DNA from: Sulfitobacter sp. M39
GTDB lineage: Bacteria; Pseudomonadota; Alphaproteobacteria; Rhodobacterales; Rhodobacteraceae
DNA: 64,000 nucleotides
NCBI RefSeq assembly: GCF_021735935.1
Contig: NZ_WMDZ01000003.1
Coordinates: 16,001-80,000 of the forward strand
Direction of reading: 5' to 3'
Under the pieces are notes generated by a model. The model searched no databases and was not told where the DNA came from. It worked only from the letters and a program-made list of their open reading frames with translations. Each line of letters begins with the position of its first letter. The first letter of the stretch is position 1. The position numbers and the translations under genes were made by a program. Shown piece by piece: positions 8,988-16,299 of the stretch.

Positions 8988-9764
8988 TCACCCATTAAAG
9001 CGGGGTGCCCGTTTTTCAAGGAACGCGGCCACGCCCTCTTTGAAGTCTGGGGTATTCCCCGCTTCTTTCTGCCACTTGCGCTCGTTCGCCAGTGCGGTGG
9101 CAAAATCAGTGTCGGCAGCGCTCCACGCGGCTTTGCGGATCAAGGCAAGGCTGCGCACCGGCCCGTTCGCCAGTTTGATCGCGATCTCAAGCGCGGTGGC
9201 GTCAACCGCGTCATTCTCGACCAGCCGCGTCACCAGCCCCCAGTCAAACGCCGTCGGCGCGGGAATTTTCTCGGCCAGCAGCATCATCTCCATCGCGCGC
9301 ACGCGCCCCACGGCGCGTGTCAGCAACCACGTCGCCCCGCCATCGGGGATCAGCCCGATCCGCGCAAAGGCTTCAAGGAAATAGGCATCACGTCCGGCGA
9401 CAATCACATCACAGGCCAGCGCAATCGACGCGCCCACACCGGCGACCGCCCCCTGCACGGCAGAGACCACGGGCACCGGCAGATCGCGAAGCGTCATCAT
9501 CAGTGGGTTGTAGGCATTTTCCAGCGCGGCACCCGCGTCGAGCTCTTTGCCGCTTTCGATCGTCCCTTGCTTGAGGTTCGCGCCCGCAGAAAACGCGCGC
9601 GGCGACCCCGCCAAGACAATCGCCCGCGCCGTCTGCGATTCCTGTTGCAGCAGGTCACGCAGCTTTAGCGCCATGGCCGATGTCAGCGCGTTCATCGTCT
9701 CGGCATCATCGAGCCGCAGCACTGTCACCGGCCCGTGCCGTTCGACCTTGATCTTATCCGTCAT
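8988..9764 (-). CDS. Enoyl-CoA hydratase/isomerase (crotonase) family protein
   Basis: A 258-residue crotonase-fold enzyme. The two oxyanion-hole regions are present as FSAGANLKQG (about residue 58) and GAVAGVGASIALACDVIVAG (about 105-124). The catalytic region afterwards reads FARIGLIPDGGATWLL, where hydratases usually carry a Glu at the position of the first conserved acid; here the acid lies elsewhere, so isomerase or hydrolase activity is possible. GGAGG lies a few nt upstream of the ATG at 9764. It lies 71 bp after the TRAP large subunit on the same strand and may be the last gene of the gntR-leuCD-TRAP unit. Confidence 0.85.
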   Translation of the reverse strand: MTDKIKVERHGPVTVLRLDDAETMNALTSAMALKLRDLLQQESQTARAIVLAGSPRAFSAGANLKQGTIESGKELDAGAALENAYNPLMMTLRDLPVPVVSAVQGAVAGVGASIALACDVIVAGRDAYFLEAFARIGLIPDGGATWLLTRAVGRVRAMEMMLLAEKIPAPTAFDWGLVTRLVENDAVDATALEIAIKLANGPVRSLALIRKAAWSAADTDFATALANERKWQKEAGNTPDFKEGVAAFLEKRAPRFNG

Positions 9765-9835
9765 CCTGCTCTCCTCCCACGCATTCTACGGTCTGTGTCG
9801 GGGTATCCCACCACGGGAACAGCGCGCGGTAAAGG

Positions 9836-11143
9836 CTACATCCCCGGCAACCACAGTGCCAGTTGAGGAAACAGGATCAGCAAGAACACCAGCAGCACCG
9901 AGCATCCCATATAGGGGAAGGCAGATCCGTAAATCTCGCGCATGGTTGTGCCTTTGGGGGCGACGCCCTTCATCACAAAGAGCAGCAAGCCAAAGGGCGG
10001 TGTGGTGAAACTGATCTCAAGCGCCAGCAGGATCACCAGACCGAACCACACTGGATCAAATCCCAGCGTTGTGGCGAGCGGGAAAAAGATCGGTACGGTC
10101 AGCAACATCATTGATATCTGCTCCATGAACATACCCAGCAGCAGCAGTACCCCGAACATCACCAGCAGCATCGCCACAGGGGCCAGATCAAACGACGTCG
10201 CCCATCGGATCAACCCGCTGGAGGCACCGGAAAACGCCAGCAGCTGGCTGAAGGTGGCCGACCCAAAGACGATGAGATAGGCCATCAGGGTCACCCGCAT
10301 CGCGCCGATCACCGATTTCTTCATCGCCTCCCATGTGAGGCAACGGAAGGCCACGGCCAAGATCAACACGCCGAGCGCCCCGAATGCCGCGGCCTCGGAC
10401 GGGGTGATCAGCCCGCCCACCATGCCAATCACGATCACGACCATGACAGACAGCATGGGCACCACATCGCCGAAAAACAGGCGCATCTTCTGGCCAAAGC
10501 GCAGGTCTTCAACCTCGTAAGCGGGGGCGGCGTCGGGATCGATCCGGGTCTGAATATAGATTGTCGCGATATAGAAGCTGGCCAGGATGAGCCCCGGAAT
10601 GATCCCCGCGATCAACAATGCGCCCACATCGATCCGCGCCAAGGTTGCCAACAACACGGCCAGCGCCGAGGGCGGGATGATAATCGCCAGACCACCCGTG
10701 CCAAGGATCGGACCGATGGACATATGCTTTTTATACCCGCGTTCCGTCATTTCAGGTACCATCAGGCTGCCCAGCAACGCGGTGGAGCCCATGGACGACC
10801 CAGACAGCGTTGAAAACGCGGTGCCGCCCAGAACCGTGACATAGGACAGCCGCCCCGGCAGCTTGCCCAGCAAACGGTCGATGGCATTGAACATGCGCTT
10901 GCCCAAACCGGTGTAGAAAAAGATTTCGCCCATCAGCAAGAACAACGGGATCGGCACCAGCGCATAGTTGGTCAGCCCGCCGAACCCATTGTTCAGCAGC
11001 AGCGTGACCCCTTTGGCCCCGCCCATAAAGAACCAAGCGCCGACAATATTGGCTGCGAGAAAAGCCAAGGCAACCGGCATCCCGATGGCCATCAGCACCA
11101 GAATAGAGCCCAGCAAAAGGGCCAGCGATTCAAACCATTCCAT
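9836..11143 (-). CDS. TRAP transporter large permease subunit (DctM family)
   Basis: A 435-residue, very hydrophobic protein of the DctM/SiaM large-subunit family, with about 12 membrane segments. It shows typical loops such as GSTALLGSLMVPEMTERGY and GTGGLAIIIPPSALAVLLATLA in the first half, and SFTTPPFGLLLFVMKGVAP near the end. It drives Na+-coupled uptake of a carboxylate delivered by the periplasmic DctP protein. Its start overlaps the DctQ stop by 1 nt. Gene order gntR-leuC-leuD-dctP-dctQ-dctM points to import of the substrate processed by the neighbouring enzymes. Confidence 0.93.
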   Translation of the reverse strand: MEWFESLALLLGSILVLMAIGMPVALAFLAANIVGAWFFMGGAKGVTLLLNNGFGGLTNYALVPIPLFLLMGEIFFYTGLGKRMFNAIDRLLGKLPGRLSYVTVLGGTAFSTLSGSSMGSTALLGSLMVPEMTERGYKKHMSIGPILGTGGLAIIIPPSALAVLLATLARIDVGALLIAGIIPGLILASFYIATIYIQTRIDPDAAPAYEVEDLRFGQKMRLFFGDVVPMLSVMVVIVIGMVGGLITPSEAAAFGALGVLILAVAFRCLTWEAMKKSVIGAMRVTLMAYLIVFGSATFSQLLAFSGASSGLIRWATSFDLAPVAMLLVMFGVLLLLGMFMEQISMMLLTVPIFFPLATTLGFDPVWFGLVILLALEISFTTPPFGLLLFVMKGVAPKGTTMREIYGSAFPYMGCSVLLVFLLILFPQLALWLPGM

Positions 11144-11649
11144 TATTCGTGTACCCCTGCTTCGCCGGAGTGCATCAGGTCATCGCCAAAAACAAATCGG
11201 GAAAATTCAATCGCCATCAAGCCAAAGCTGACCGGAAAGGCCAGCGTCAGTATCCATTTCGGAAAGTAATACGCGCGCACATCCAGATCATTGCGCGCGA
11301 TGTTGTTCAGGCACAGCTCTGCCCCTTTCCACGCCAGTATCAAGGACACGACAACACACAGCATCGCGACCAACCGGCTGACAAACCGGCGTGCCGCTTC
11401 GGGCAGCGCGGCGGTCACCAGCTCGATATGCACATGACCCTTCTCGCGTACCAGCCAAGGTGCGCCAAGCATGGTCATATACAGGATCGCATATTCAGAA
11501 GAGGTAAAGAGCCACGCAAAGGGCTGCATCCCGCTGTTGCGCATCACCACTGACAGAATGACCGAAATCATCAGCCACACCAGCATGGCCCCGGCAATCC
11601 CCGCCATCGCGTAAAGGAAACCTCTGTAAATTTGTCCGACACGCGCCAT
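11143..11649 (-). CDS. TRAP transporter small permease subunit (DctQ family)
   Basis: A 168-residue protein with four membrane helices and the DctQ signature region SSEYAILYMTMLGAPWLVREKGHVHIELV at about residues 46-74. The ATG at 11649 is preceded by AAAGGGG; a longer reading frame upstream would run through the hairpin after dctP and is not credible. It partners the large subunit encoded immediately downstream. Confidence 0.9.
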   Translation of the reverse strand: MARVGQIYRGFLYAMAGIAGAMLVWLMISVILSVVMRNSGMQPFAWLFTSSEYAILYMTMLGAPWLVREKGHVHIELVTAALPEAARRFVSRLVAMLCVVVSLILAWKGAELCLNNIARNDLDVRAYYFPKWILTLAFPVSFGLMAIEFSRFVFGDDLMHSGEAGVHE

Positions 11650-11671
11650 GGCTGCCCCTTTTGAACGAAAG

Positions 11672-11698
11672 CAGGCGCGCCCCATTAGGGCGCGCCTG
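11672..11698. terminator. Perfect 11-bp hairpin between dctP and dctQ
   Basis: CAGGCGCGCCC (11672-11682) and GGGCGCGCCTG (11688-11698) form a perfect 11-bp GC-rich stem with a CATTA loop. It lies 8 bp past the dctP stop. No T-run follows on the coding strand, so read-through to dctQM is likely. It probably stabilises the dctP message, or partly terminates it, giving an excess of binding protein over membrane subunits. Confidence 0.65.
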
Positions 11699-11705
11699 AT
11701 GTGGC

Positions 11706-12716
11706 TTACTGATTTTTCTGCGCGTCGTAGAACAGTTCTATCAGTTTGTCGTAGTTCCCGTCGCCTTGGGGGCTTTCGGCCATCAGGCCCTTCATCCGGT
11801 TCCACGTATTCTCTGTCGCCGCTGCCAGGTAGTTTTGCGCCGCTTCCCCTTCCAGCGTCACAACGGTCATGCCCGCCTCTTCAAGCTTGGCAAAGTCTTC
11901 ATCACGCACCGCGCCCAGCTTCTCGGCCGAGGCTTTCTCGTGCTCGATCGCCACGTCTTGCAGGATTTTGCGTGCCTCGTCCGAGAGGGAGTTCCACTTG
12001 TCGAGGTTCACAATCGTGCCAAGGTCGGTCGAGAAGAAGCACGGTTCGATCCGGTAGTTCAGGAACTCGTTCCACTTAAGGTCAATCAGGCCGATCTGTG
12101 TCCAGCCTGTCGCATCGACCACGCCGCGTTCCAGCGCAGAATAAACCTCGGTTGTGGGCAGATCGATCACCTGCGCGCCCAGATAGTCGGTGAAGAAGGC
12201 GTTATAAACCGCGTTGCCGCGCAGCTTGAGCCCCGACACATCCAGGTTCCCCTCTGCGTCAAGGCTGGGCTCATCACGGGTCCACAGGTTGTAGCATACG
12301 CCGGAATCGAACCAGCCAAGGTATTTGACGCCCATCTTCTCTTGGTGGATCTGGTCGATCAGTTCCAACCCGCCGTTGGCGCGGGTTTCGACCGCGGTCA
12401 GGTTGGATGTGACCAGCGCGTCTTTTTCAGGCAAAGCCCCTGCGTAAAAGCTGCCCGGCGTATAGACCATATCGACCACACCCGACCGGACGGCGTCGGG
12501 CTGCTGGAACATGCCAATGGCTTCGGGGCCACCGCGCACTTCGATCTGCACAACGCCTTCACCGGCGGTGTTCACCTTGTCGACGAATTCAAGGAACGAC
12601 TTGGTATAGATCAACGATTCAGGAAAAGCGTGTACCGCGGTCAGCGTCTCTTGCGCAAAAGCCGCCGTGGTCAACGCCGTCGAGGCGAGGATACCGCCAA
12701 GGATTGTCTGTTTCAT
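11706..12716 (-). CDS. TRAP transporter periplasmic solute-binding protein (DctP family)
   Basis: A 336-residue protein with a Sec signal peptide (about residues 1-22, ending TTAAFAQE) and the DctP fold. The mid-protein segment SGLKLRGNAVYNAFFTDYLGAQVIDLPTTEVYSALERGVVDATGW contains the family's Arg that usually binds the ligand carboxylate and the typical YSALERGVVDA motif. The ATG at 12716 has GGGAG 9 nt upstream; an in-frame upstream ATG lacks a signal peptide at its start. It brings an organic acid to the DctQM permease. The acid is probably the substrate of the LeuCD/HyuAB enzymes nearby; this is inference. Confidence 0.92.
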   Translation of the reverse strand: MKQTILGGILASTALTTAAFAQETLTAVHAFPESLIYTKSFLEFVDKVNTAGEGVVQIEVRGGPEAIGMFQQPDAVRSGVVDMVYTPGSFYAGALPEKDALVTSNLTAVETRANGGLELIDQIHQEKMGVKYLGWFDSGVCYNLWTRDEPSLDAEGNLDVSGLKLRGNAVYNAFFTDYLGAQVIDLPTTEVYSALERGVVDATGWTQIGLIDLKWNEFLNYRIEPCFFSTDLGTIVNLDKWNSLSDEARKILQDVAIEHEKASAEKLGAVRDEDFAKLEEAGMTVVTLEGEAAQNYLAAATENTWNRMKGLMAESPQGDGNYDKLIELFYDAQKNQ

Positions 12717-12794
12717 CGTATATACTCCCGGTTGGTGGGGCTGTTGGACCCCGTTATGTTGCCGTCCTGTCCCTCTTGCGGGGATCAGCACGTC

Positions 12795-13385
12795 TTAGGA
12801 TGCGGGCAATGCCCACGGGTGCGCGGCAAACCGTGCCGTGCGAAAATCTTTGATGCGGTCGTTATGCTGGGCGGTCAGGTCGATATCATCCCAACCGTTC
12901 ACCAGTTTCTCTTGCCAGACGGGATCCAGCTCGAAGGTCAGGGTATGCCCCGCAATCACCGCTGCACATTTTTCCAAATCCACTGTCGCGCTGACAGCAT
13001 CGGTGCCGATCGCGTCCAGCAGGGCGTCAATCTCTGCATCGCTCACACGGGCGGGCAGCAGGCCATTGTTGACAGCATTGCTTTGGAAGATGTCACCAAA
13101 GCTCGGGGCAAAGACGGCCCTGATCCCGAAATCAACCAGCGCATAGACCGCCGCCTCGCGGCTTGAGCCGCTGCCGAAGTTGCGCCGCGTGATCAACACA
13201 TCTGCCCCCGCATGGCGATCCAGCACATGATCCACCGCATCCTGACGCAAGTCGTGCAATAGGAACTTGCCATAGCCGTCAGCCCGCGGCGCCGACATAA
13301 AGCGCGCCGGAATGAGCTGATCGGTATCGACGTTTTCTTGCGGCAGCGCGACGGCGGTGCCATTGATCTGTGTCCAGCCGGTCAT
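12795..13385 (-). CDS. leuD: Aconitase-superfamily hydro-lyase small subunit (LeuD-like)
   Basis: A 196-residue protein, close to the usual LeuD length of about 200. It has GTAVALPQENVDTDQLIPARF at the start and the swivel-domain motif NFGSGSSREAAVYALVDFGIRAVFAPSFGDIFQSNAVNNGLLP at about residues 69-111. It forms the dehydratase with the LeuC-like subunit, whose stop overlaps this start by 4 nt. In leucine synthesis LeuCD isomerises 2- and 3-isopropylmalate. Here no leuA or leuB is present and the genes sit between a GntR regulator and a TRAP transporter. A catabolic hydratase of a maleate- or aconitate-like acid is therefore more likely than a biosynthetic role. Confidence 0.85.
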   Translation of the reverse strand: MTGWTQINGTAVALPQENVDTDQLIPARFMSAPRADGYGKFLLHDLRQDAVDHVLDRHAGADVLITRRNFGSGSSREAAVYALVDFGIRAVFAPSFGDIFQSNAVNNGLLPARVSDAEIDALLDAIGTDAVSATVDLEKCAAVIAGHTLTFELDPVWQEKLVNGWDDIDLTAQHNDRIKDFRTARFAAHPWALPAS

Positions 13386-14779
13386 GTGCGTCCCTCCAGC
13401 ATCGGGCGCACATCGGCGAGATGTCCGGTAACTGCGGCGGCGGCGACCATGGCGGGGCTCATCAGATGGGTCCGCGCCCCGCGTCCCTGACGGCCCTTGA
13501 AGTTACGATTGGTCGAAGACGCGCAGCGTTTGCCGGCTTCGACCTGATCGCCATTCATGCCGACACACATCGAACAGCCCGATGCGGCCCATTCAAGCCC
13601 CGCTTGGGTAAAGACTTCGGCCAGCCCTTCGGCTTCGGCCTGTTTCTTGACCTGCGCCGACCCGGGCGACACCAACCCCGGCACGACGGCCTTGCGCCCC
13701 GCCAAGACTTTGGCGGCAAGACGAAGGTCTTCGATCCGGCCATTGGTGCACGATCCGATAAACACCTGATCGACTGTAATTTTGTCCAGCGGCAGTCCCG
13801 GTTCCAGCGCCATATACTCCAGCGCCGCGCGCGCTTGCGCCTGTTTGCTGCCCGACAGCTGCGCCGGATCAGGTACATGTCCGGTAATGGGCAGCGCATC
13901 TTCGGGGGAGGTGCCCCAGGTCACGGTTGGCGCGATATAGCTGGCGTTGATTGCAACCTCGCGGTCGAAACGGGCATCTTTGTCAGTCGCAAGCTGGGAC
14001 CAGTCCCGCAGGGCCGCCTCCCAATCTGCGCCTTTCGGGGCAAAGTTACGCCCTTTTATATAGTCGAATGTCACCTGATCCGGGGCCACCAGCCCCAACC
14101 GCGCACCCCCTTCGATGCTGAGGTTGCACAGCGTCAGGCGCCCCTCCATGCTTAACGCGCGGACAGCGGGGCCAGCATATTCAATCGCGTGGCCGCGTGC
14201 CCCATCGGCCCCCAGTTTTGCGATCCAGTGCAGCGCCAGATCCTTGGCCGTGACACCAGCCCCCAACGCGCCGTCCACGGTGATCCGCATCGTTTTGGGG
14301 CGTTGTTGCCAGATCGTCTGCGTCGCCAGAATATGCGCCACCTCTGTCGCACCGACGCCAAAGGCCAGGGCACCAAAGGCCCCATGCGTTGAGGTATGGC
14401 TATCGCCGCAATTGATCAGCAGGCCCGGCAAGGTCAGCCCCTGTTCGGGGCCGATCACATGCACAATGCCCTGCCCCGGATCGCGCAAATCGAATAGCCG
14501 GATGCCCTGCGCCTTGGCGTTGCGCCCCAATGTGTCGATCATCCGCCGGATATCCGCCGCCATCTCGTCGGCGCGGGTGGGGGCATAGTGATCGACGACG
14601 CCAAAAGTCAGATCAGGGGCGGCGACCTTCATGCCGCGGCTCTCCAGCTTCACGAATGCATGGTGCGATCCTTCGTGCACCAGATGTCGATCAACCCAGA
14701 GCAGCGACGTGCCGTCATCGCGCCGCATCACCTCATGTGCGGCCCAAAGCTTGCCAAAGAGGGTCTGCGGCGCGGTCAT
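13382..14779 (-). CDS. leuC: Aconitase-superfamily hydro-lyase large subunit (LeuC-like)
   Basis: A 465-residue protein matching bacterial LeuC along its length: LLWVDRHLVHE near the start, GIVHVIGPEQGLTLPG, CGDSHTSTHGAFGALAFGVG, and the [4Fe-4S] cluster Cys residues in VFIGSCTNGRIEDLR and GCSMCVGMN, then RCASSTNRNFKGRQGRG. The cluster binds substrate and catalyses reversible addition or removal of water on a dicarboxylate. The start at 14779 overlaps the gntR stop by ATGA. The LeuC-type overall similarity is clear. The catabolic setting also allows citraconate, dimethylmaleate or cis-aconitate-type substrates, as in DmdAB-like enzymes. Confidence 0.85.
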   Translation of the reverse strand: MTAPQTLFGKLWAAHEVMRRDDGTSLLWVDRHLVHEGSHHAFVKLESRGMKVAAPDLTFGVVDHYAPTRADEMAADIRRMIDTLGRNAKAQGIRLFDLRDPGQGIVHVIGPEQGLTLPGLLINCGDSHTSTHGAFGALAFGVGATEVAHILATQTIWQQRPKTMRITVDGALGAGVTAKDLALHWIAKLGADGARGHAIEYAGPAVRALSMEGRLTLCNLSIEGGARLGLVAPDQVTFDYIKGRNFAPKGADWEAALRDWSQLATDKDARFDREVAINASYIAPTVTWGTSPEDALPITGHVPDPAQLSGSKQAQARAALEYMALEPGLPLDKITVDQVFIGSCTNGRIEDLRLAAKVLAGRKAVVPGLVSPGSAQVKKQAEAEGLAEVFTQAGLEWAASGCSMCVGMNGDQVEAGKRCASSTNRNFKGRQGRGARTHLMSPAMVAAAAVTGHLADVRPMLEGRT

Positions 14780-15591
14780 TCTGCGGCACCCTTCCGGCCC
14801 GGTTTCACCACCGGCTCCCAATGACGCGCCTCGCCTGCGCCGACACGGCTCAGCGCCATTTCAAGGCGGAACATATCGGGGCGATAGAGCGCAGAGAGGT
14901 ATTCAACCCCGCGTCCATCCTCATCCTTCACCACACGGTCCAGCGACAGCAGCGGCGCGCCGACACTGACCCCGAGGGCATCCGCCACATCGGGCGATGC
15001 AAGGGTCGCACTTACCGTTTGATGTGCTGAATCAACTTTGACGCCAGACCGCTCTAGCAAGCGGAAAAGTGGCGTCGTCGCCAGCTCTGCCTCTGTGTAG
15101 TTATGTGCGATATCTTCGGGCACCCAGGTGGTCAGGTGGGAAAACGGCTCCCCTTCCACCAACCTCAAACGTACCGCAACTTGCACACGCGCTTGCGCAT
15201 CCAGCCCCATCGCGGTGGCCACACTGCCCGGCGCGGCACCGTAGCTAAAGGATAAAAGCCGCGCGGTGGTGTTCTGCCCCATCTCGACCAGCTGCGGCAT
15301 CAATGTATTGAAATCCGCGGCAAGTGCCGGCTGCACCTTGGGCGCGCAAACAGTCGTCCCCGATCCGGCACGGCGCGAGATCAGCCCGTCACCCTCCAGC
15401 GCGTCCAGCGCACGGCGCACGGTCACCCGCGACACATCCAGCGTCACCGCCAGCTTTTGCTCACCGGGCAAAACCGCACCGGCGGCATAAACGCCGCGCA
15501 TGATCTCTTCGTGCAGATGCAGGTAAACGCGCCGCGCCTTCCCCCCTTCGGGAAGCCCCCTGCCCTTCGAAGATGTGCTTTGAAGTGTCAT
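14776..15591 (-). CDS. GntR-family (HutC-type, UTRA domain) transcriptional regulator
   Basis: A 271-residue regulator. The N-terminal winged helix-turn-helix covers about residues 20-88, with LPGEQKLAVTLDVSRVTVRRALDALEGDGLISRRAGSGT, the classic GntR HTH. The C-terminal UTRA ligand-binding domain (about 105-255) includes PFSHLTTWVPEDIA and the final strand region RGVEYLSALYRPDMFRLEM. The ATG at 15591 has GGA 8 nt upstream. It is divergent from the tautomerase-hyuBA operon and leads the leuCD-TRAP operon, so it probably controls both arms from the 141-bp region between them. The effector is probably the imported substrate or a pathway intermediate. Confidence 0.92.
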   Translation of the reverse strand: MTLQSTSSKGRGLPEGGKARRVYLHLHEEIMRGVYAAGAVLPGEQKLAVTLDVSRVTVRRALDALEGDGLISRRAGSGTTVCAPKVQPALAADFNTLMPQLVEMGQNTTARLLSFSYGAAPGSVATAMGLDAQARVQVAVRLRLVEGEPFSHLTTWVPEDIAHNYTEAELATTPLFRLLERSGVKVDSAHQTVSATLASPDVADALGVSVGAPLLSLDRVVKDEDGRGVEYLSALYRPDMFRLEMALSRVGAGEARHWEPVVKPGRKGAAE

Positions 15592-15660
15592 TTGAATCCT
15601 TCCAATCCCTTCCAACCCTACAAAGAGTTTTTTCAAAAGCAAGAAATCTATCTGACAAAA

Positions 15661-15675
15661 ATCAAATTATTTGAT
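15661..15675. promoter_or_regulatory. Candidate GntR operator 1
   Basis: ATCAAA-TTA-TTTGAT is a perfect palindrome with 6-bp arms, in an AT-rich stretch of the divergent gntR/tautomerase promoter region. The strong local AT content contrasts with the flanking genes. Confidence 0.45.
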
Positions 15676-15691
15676 CTATGCACATTTAATT

Positions 15692-15715
15692 ATCTGTATT
15701 ACAAAAAATACAGAT
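15692..15715. promoter_or_regulatory. Candidate GntR operator 2
   Basis: ATCTGTATT (15692-15700) and AATACAGAT (15707-15715) form a perfect inverted repeat with 9-bp arms and a 6-bp ACAAAA spacer. It lies 17-40 bp before the tautomerase start, immediately upstream of the AGGAGG ribosome site at 15723-15728, so a bound protein would block the promoter or early transcription. Confidence 0.55.
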
Positions 15716-15732
15716 CTGACGCAGGAGGCGTT

Positions 15733-16299
15733 ATGCCGATCATCGAGATTCATGTGCTGGAAGGGTATGACGCAGCCCAGAAAACAAGGCTGTGCAAGGC
15801 GCTGACCAATGCCGCACGCACGGTGATTCCCGCGACACCGGATGCGGTGACTGTGATGATCAAGGAAATGCCCTCCACCGATTATATGCGTGGCGGTCAG
15901 CACCGGTCGCCCGCCCCTGCCCTGCCGGATGCGCCGTCAATGGTGGCGCGATACCTGCGCGCGATGGAGATGCGCGACATCGTTACCGCCCGCACGCTTT
16001 TGGGCGACGGGTTCACCATGCACTTCCCCGGTGCCGCGCCGATGACAGAGCTTTCAGATCTGCTGGAGTGGGCCGCGCCGCGCTATCGCTTCGTCAGGAA
16101 AACCATCGCCTCGATTGACCTTGCGCCCGGCGACGGGCCGGCCACGGTTGTCTATTGCCACGGCACGCTGTCAGGCGAATGGCCCGACGGGACCGCCTTC
16201 TCCGATATTCGCTTTATCGACCGCTTCGAAGTCACCGACGGCTTCATCACCCGCCAAGACGTCTGGAATGACATCGCAGAAACAAAGGCCCAACCATGA
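15733..16299 (+). CDS. 4-oxalocrotonate tautomerase-like domain fused to a SnoaL/NTF2-like domain
   Basis: A 188-residue fusion. Residues 1-60 resemble 4-oxalocrotonate tautomerase: Pro2 directly after Met (the catalytic base once Met is removed), IEIHVLEGYDAAQKTRLCKALTNAA and a VTVMIKEMPSTDYMRGG end. Residues about 68-185 form a SnoaL/NTF2-type alpha+beta cone, starting SMVARYLRAMEMRDIVTARTLL and ending DRFEVTDGFITRQDVWND. The pair suggests an enzyme acting on an enol or keto acid intermediate. An AGGAGG site lies 4-9 nt upstream of the ATG. It is the first gene of the rightward operon and overlaps hyuB by 4 nt. The exact reaction is unknown. Confidence 0.75.
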   Translation: MPIIEIHVLEGYDAAQKTRLCKALTNAARTVIPATPDAVTVMIKEMPSTDYMRGGQHRSPAPALPDAPSMVARYLRAMEMRDIVTARTLLGDGFTMHFPGAAPMTELSDLLEWAAPRYRFVRKTIASIDLAPGDGPATVVYCHGTLSGEWPDGTAFSDIRFIDRFEVTDGFITRQDVWNDIAETKAQP

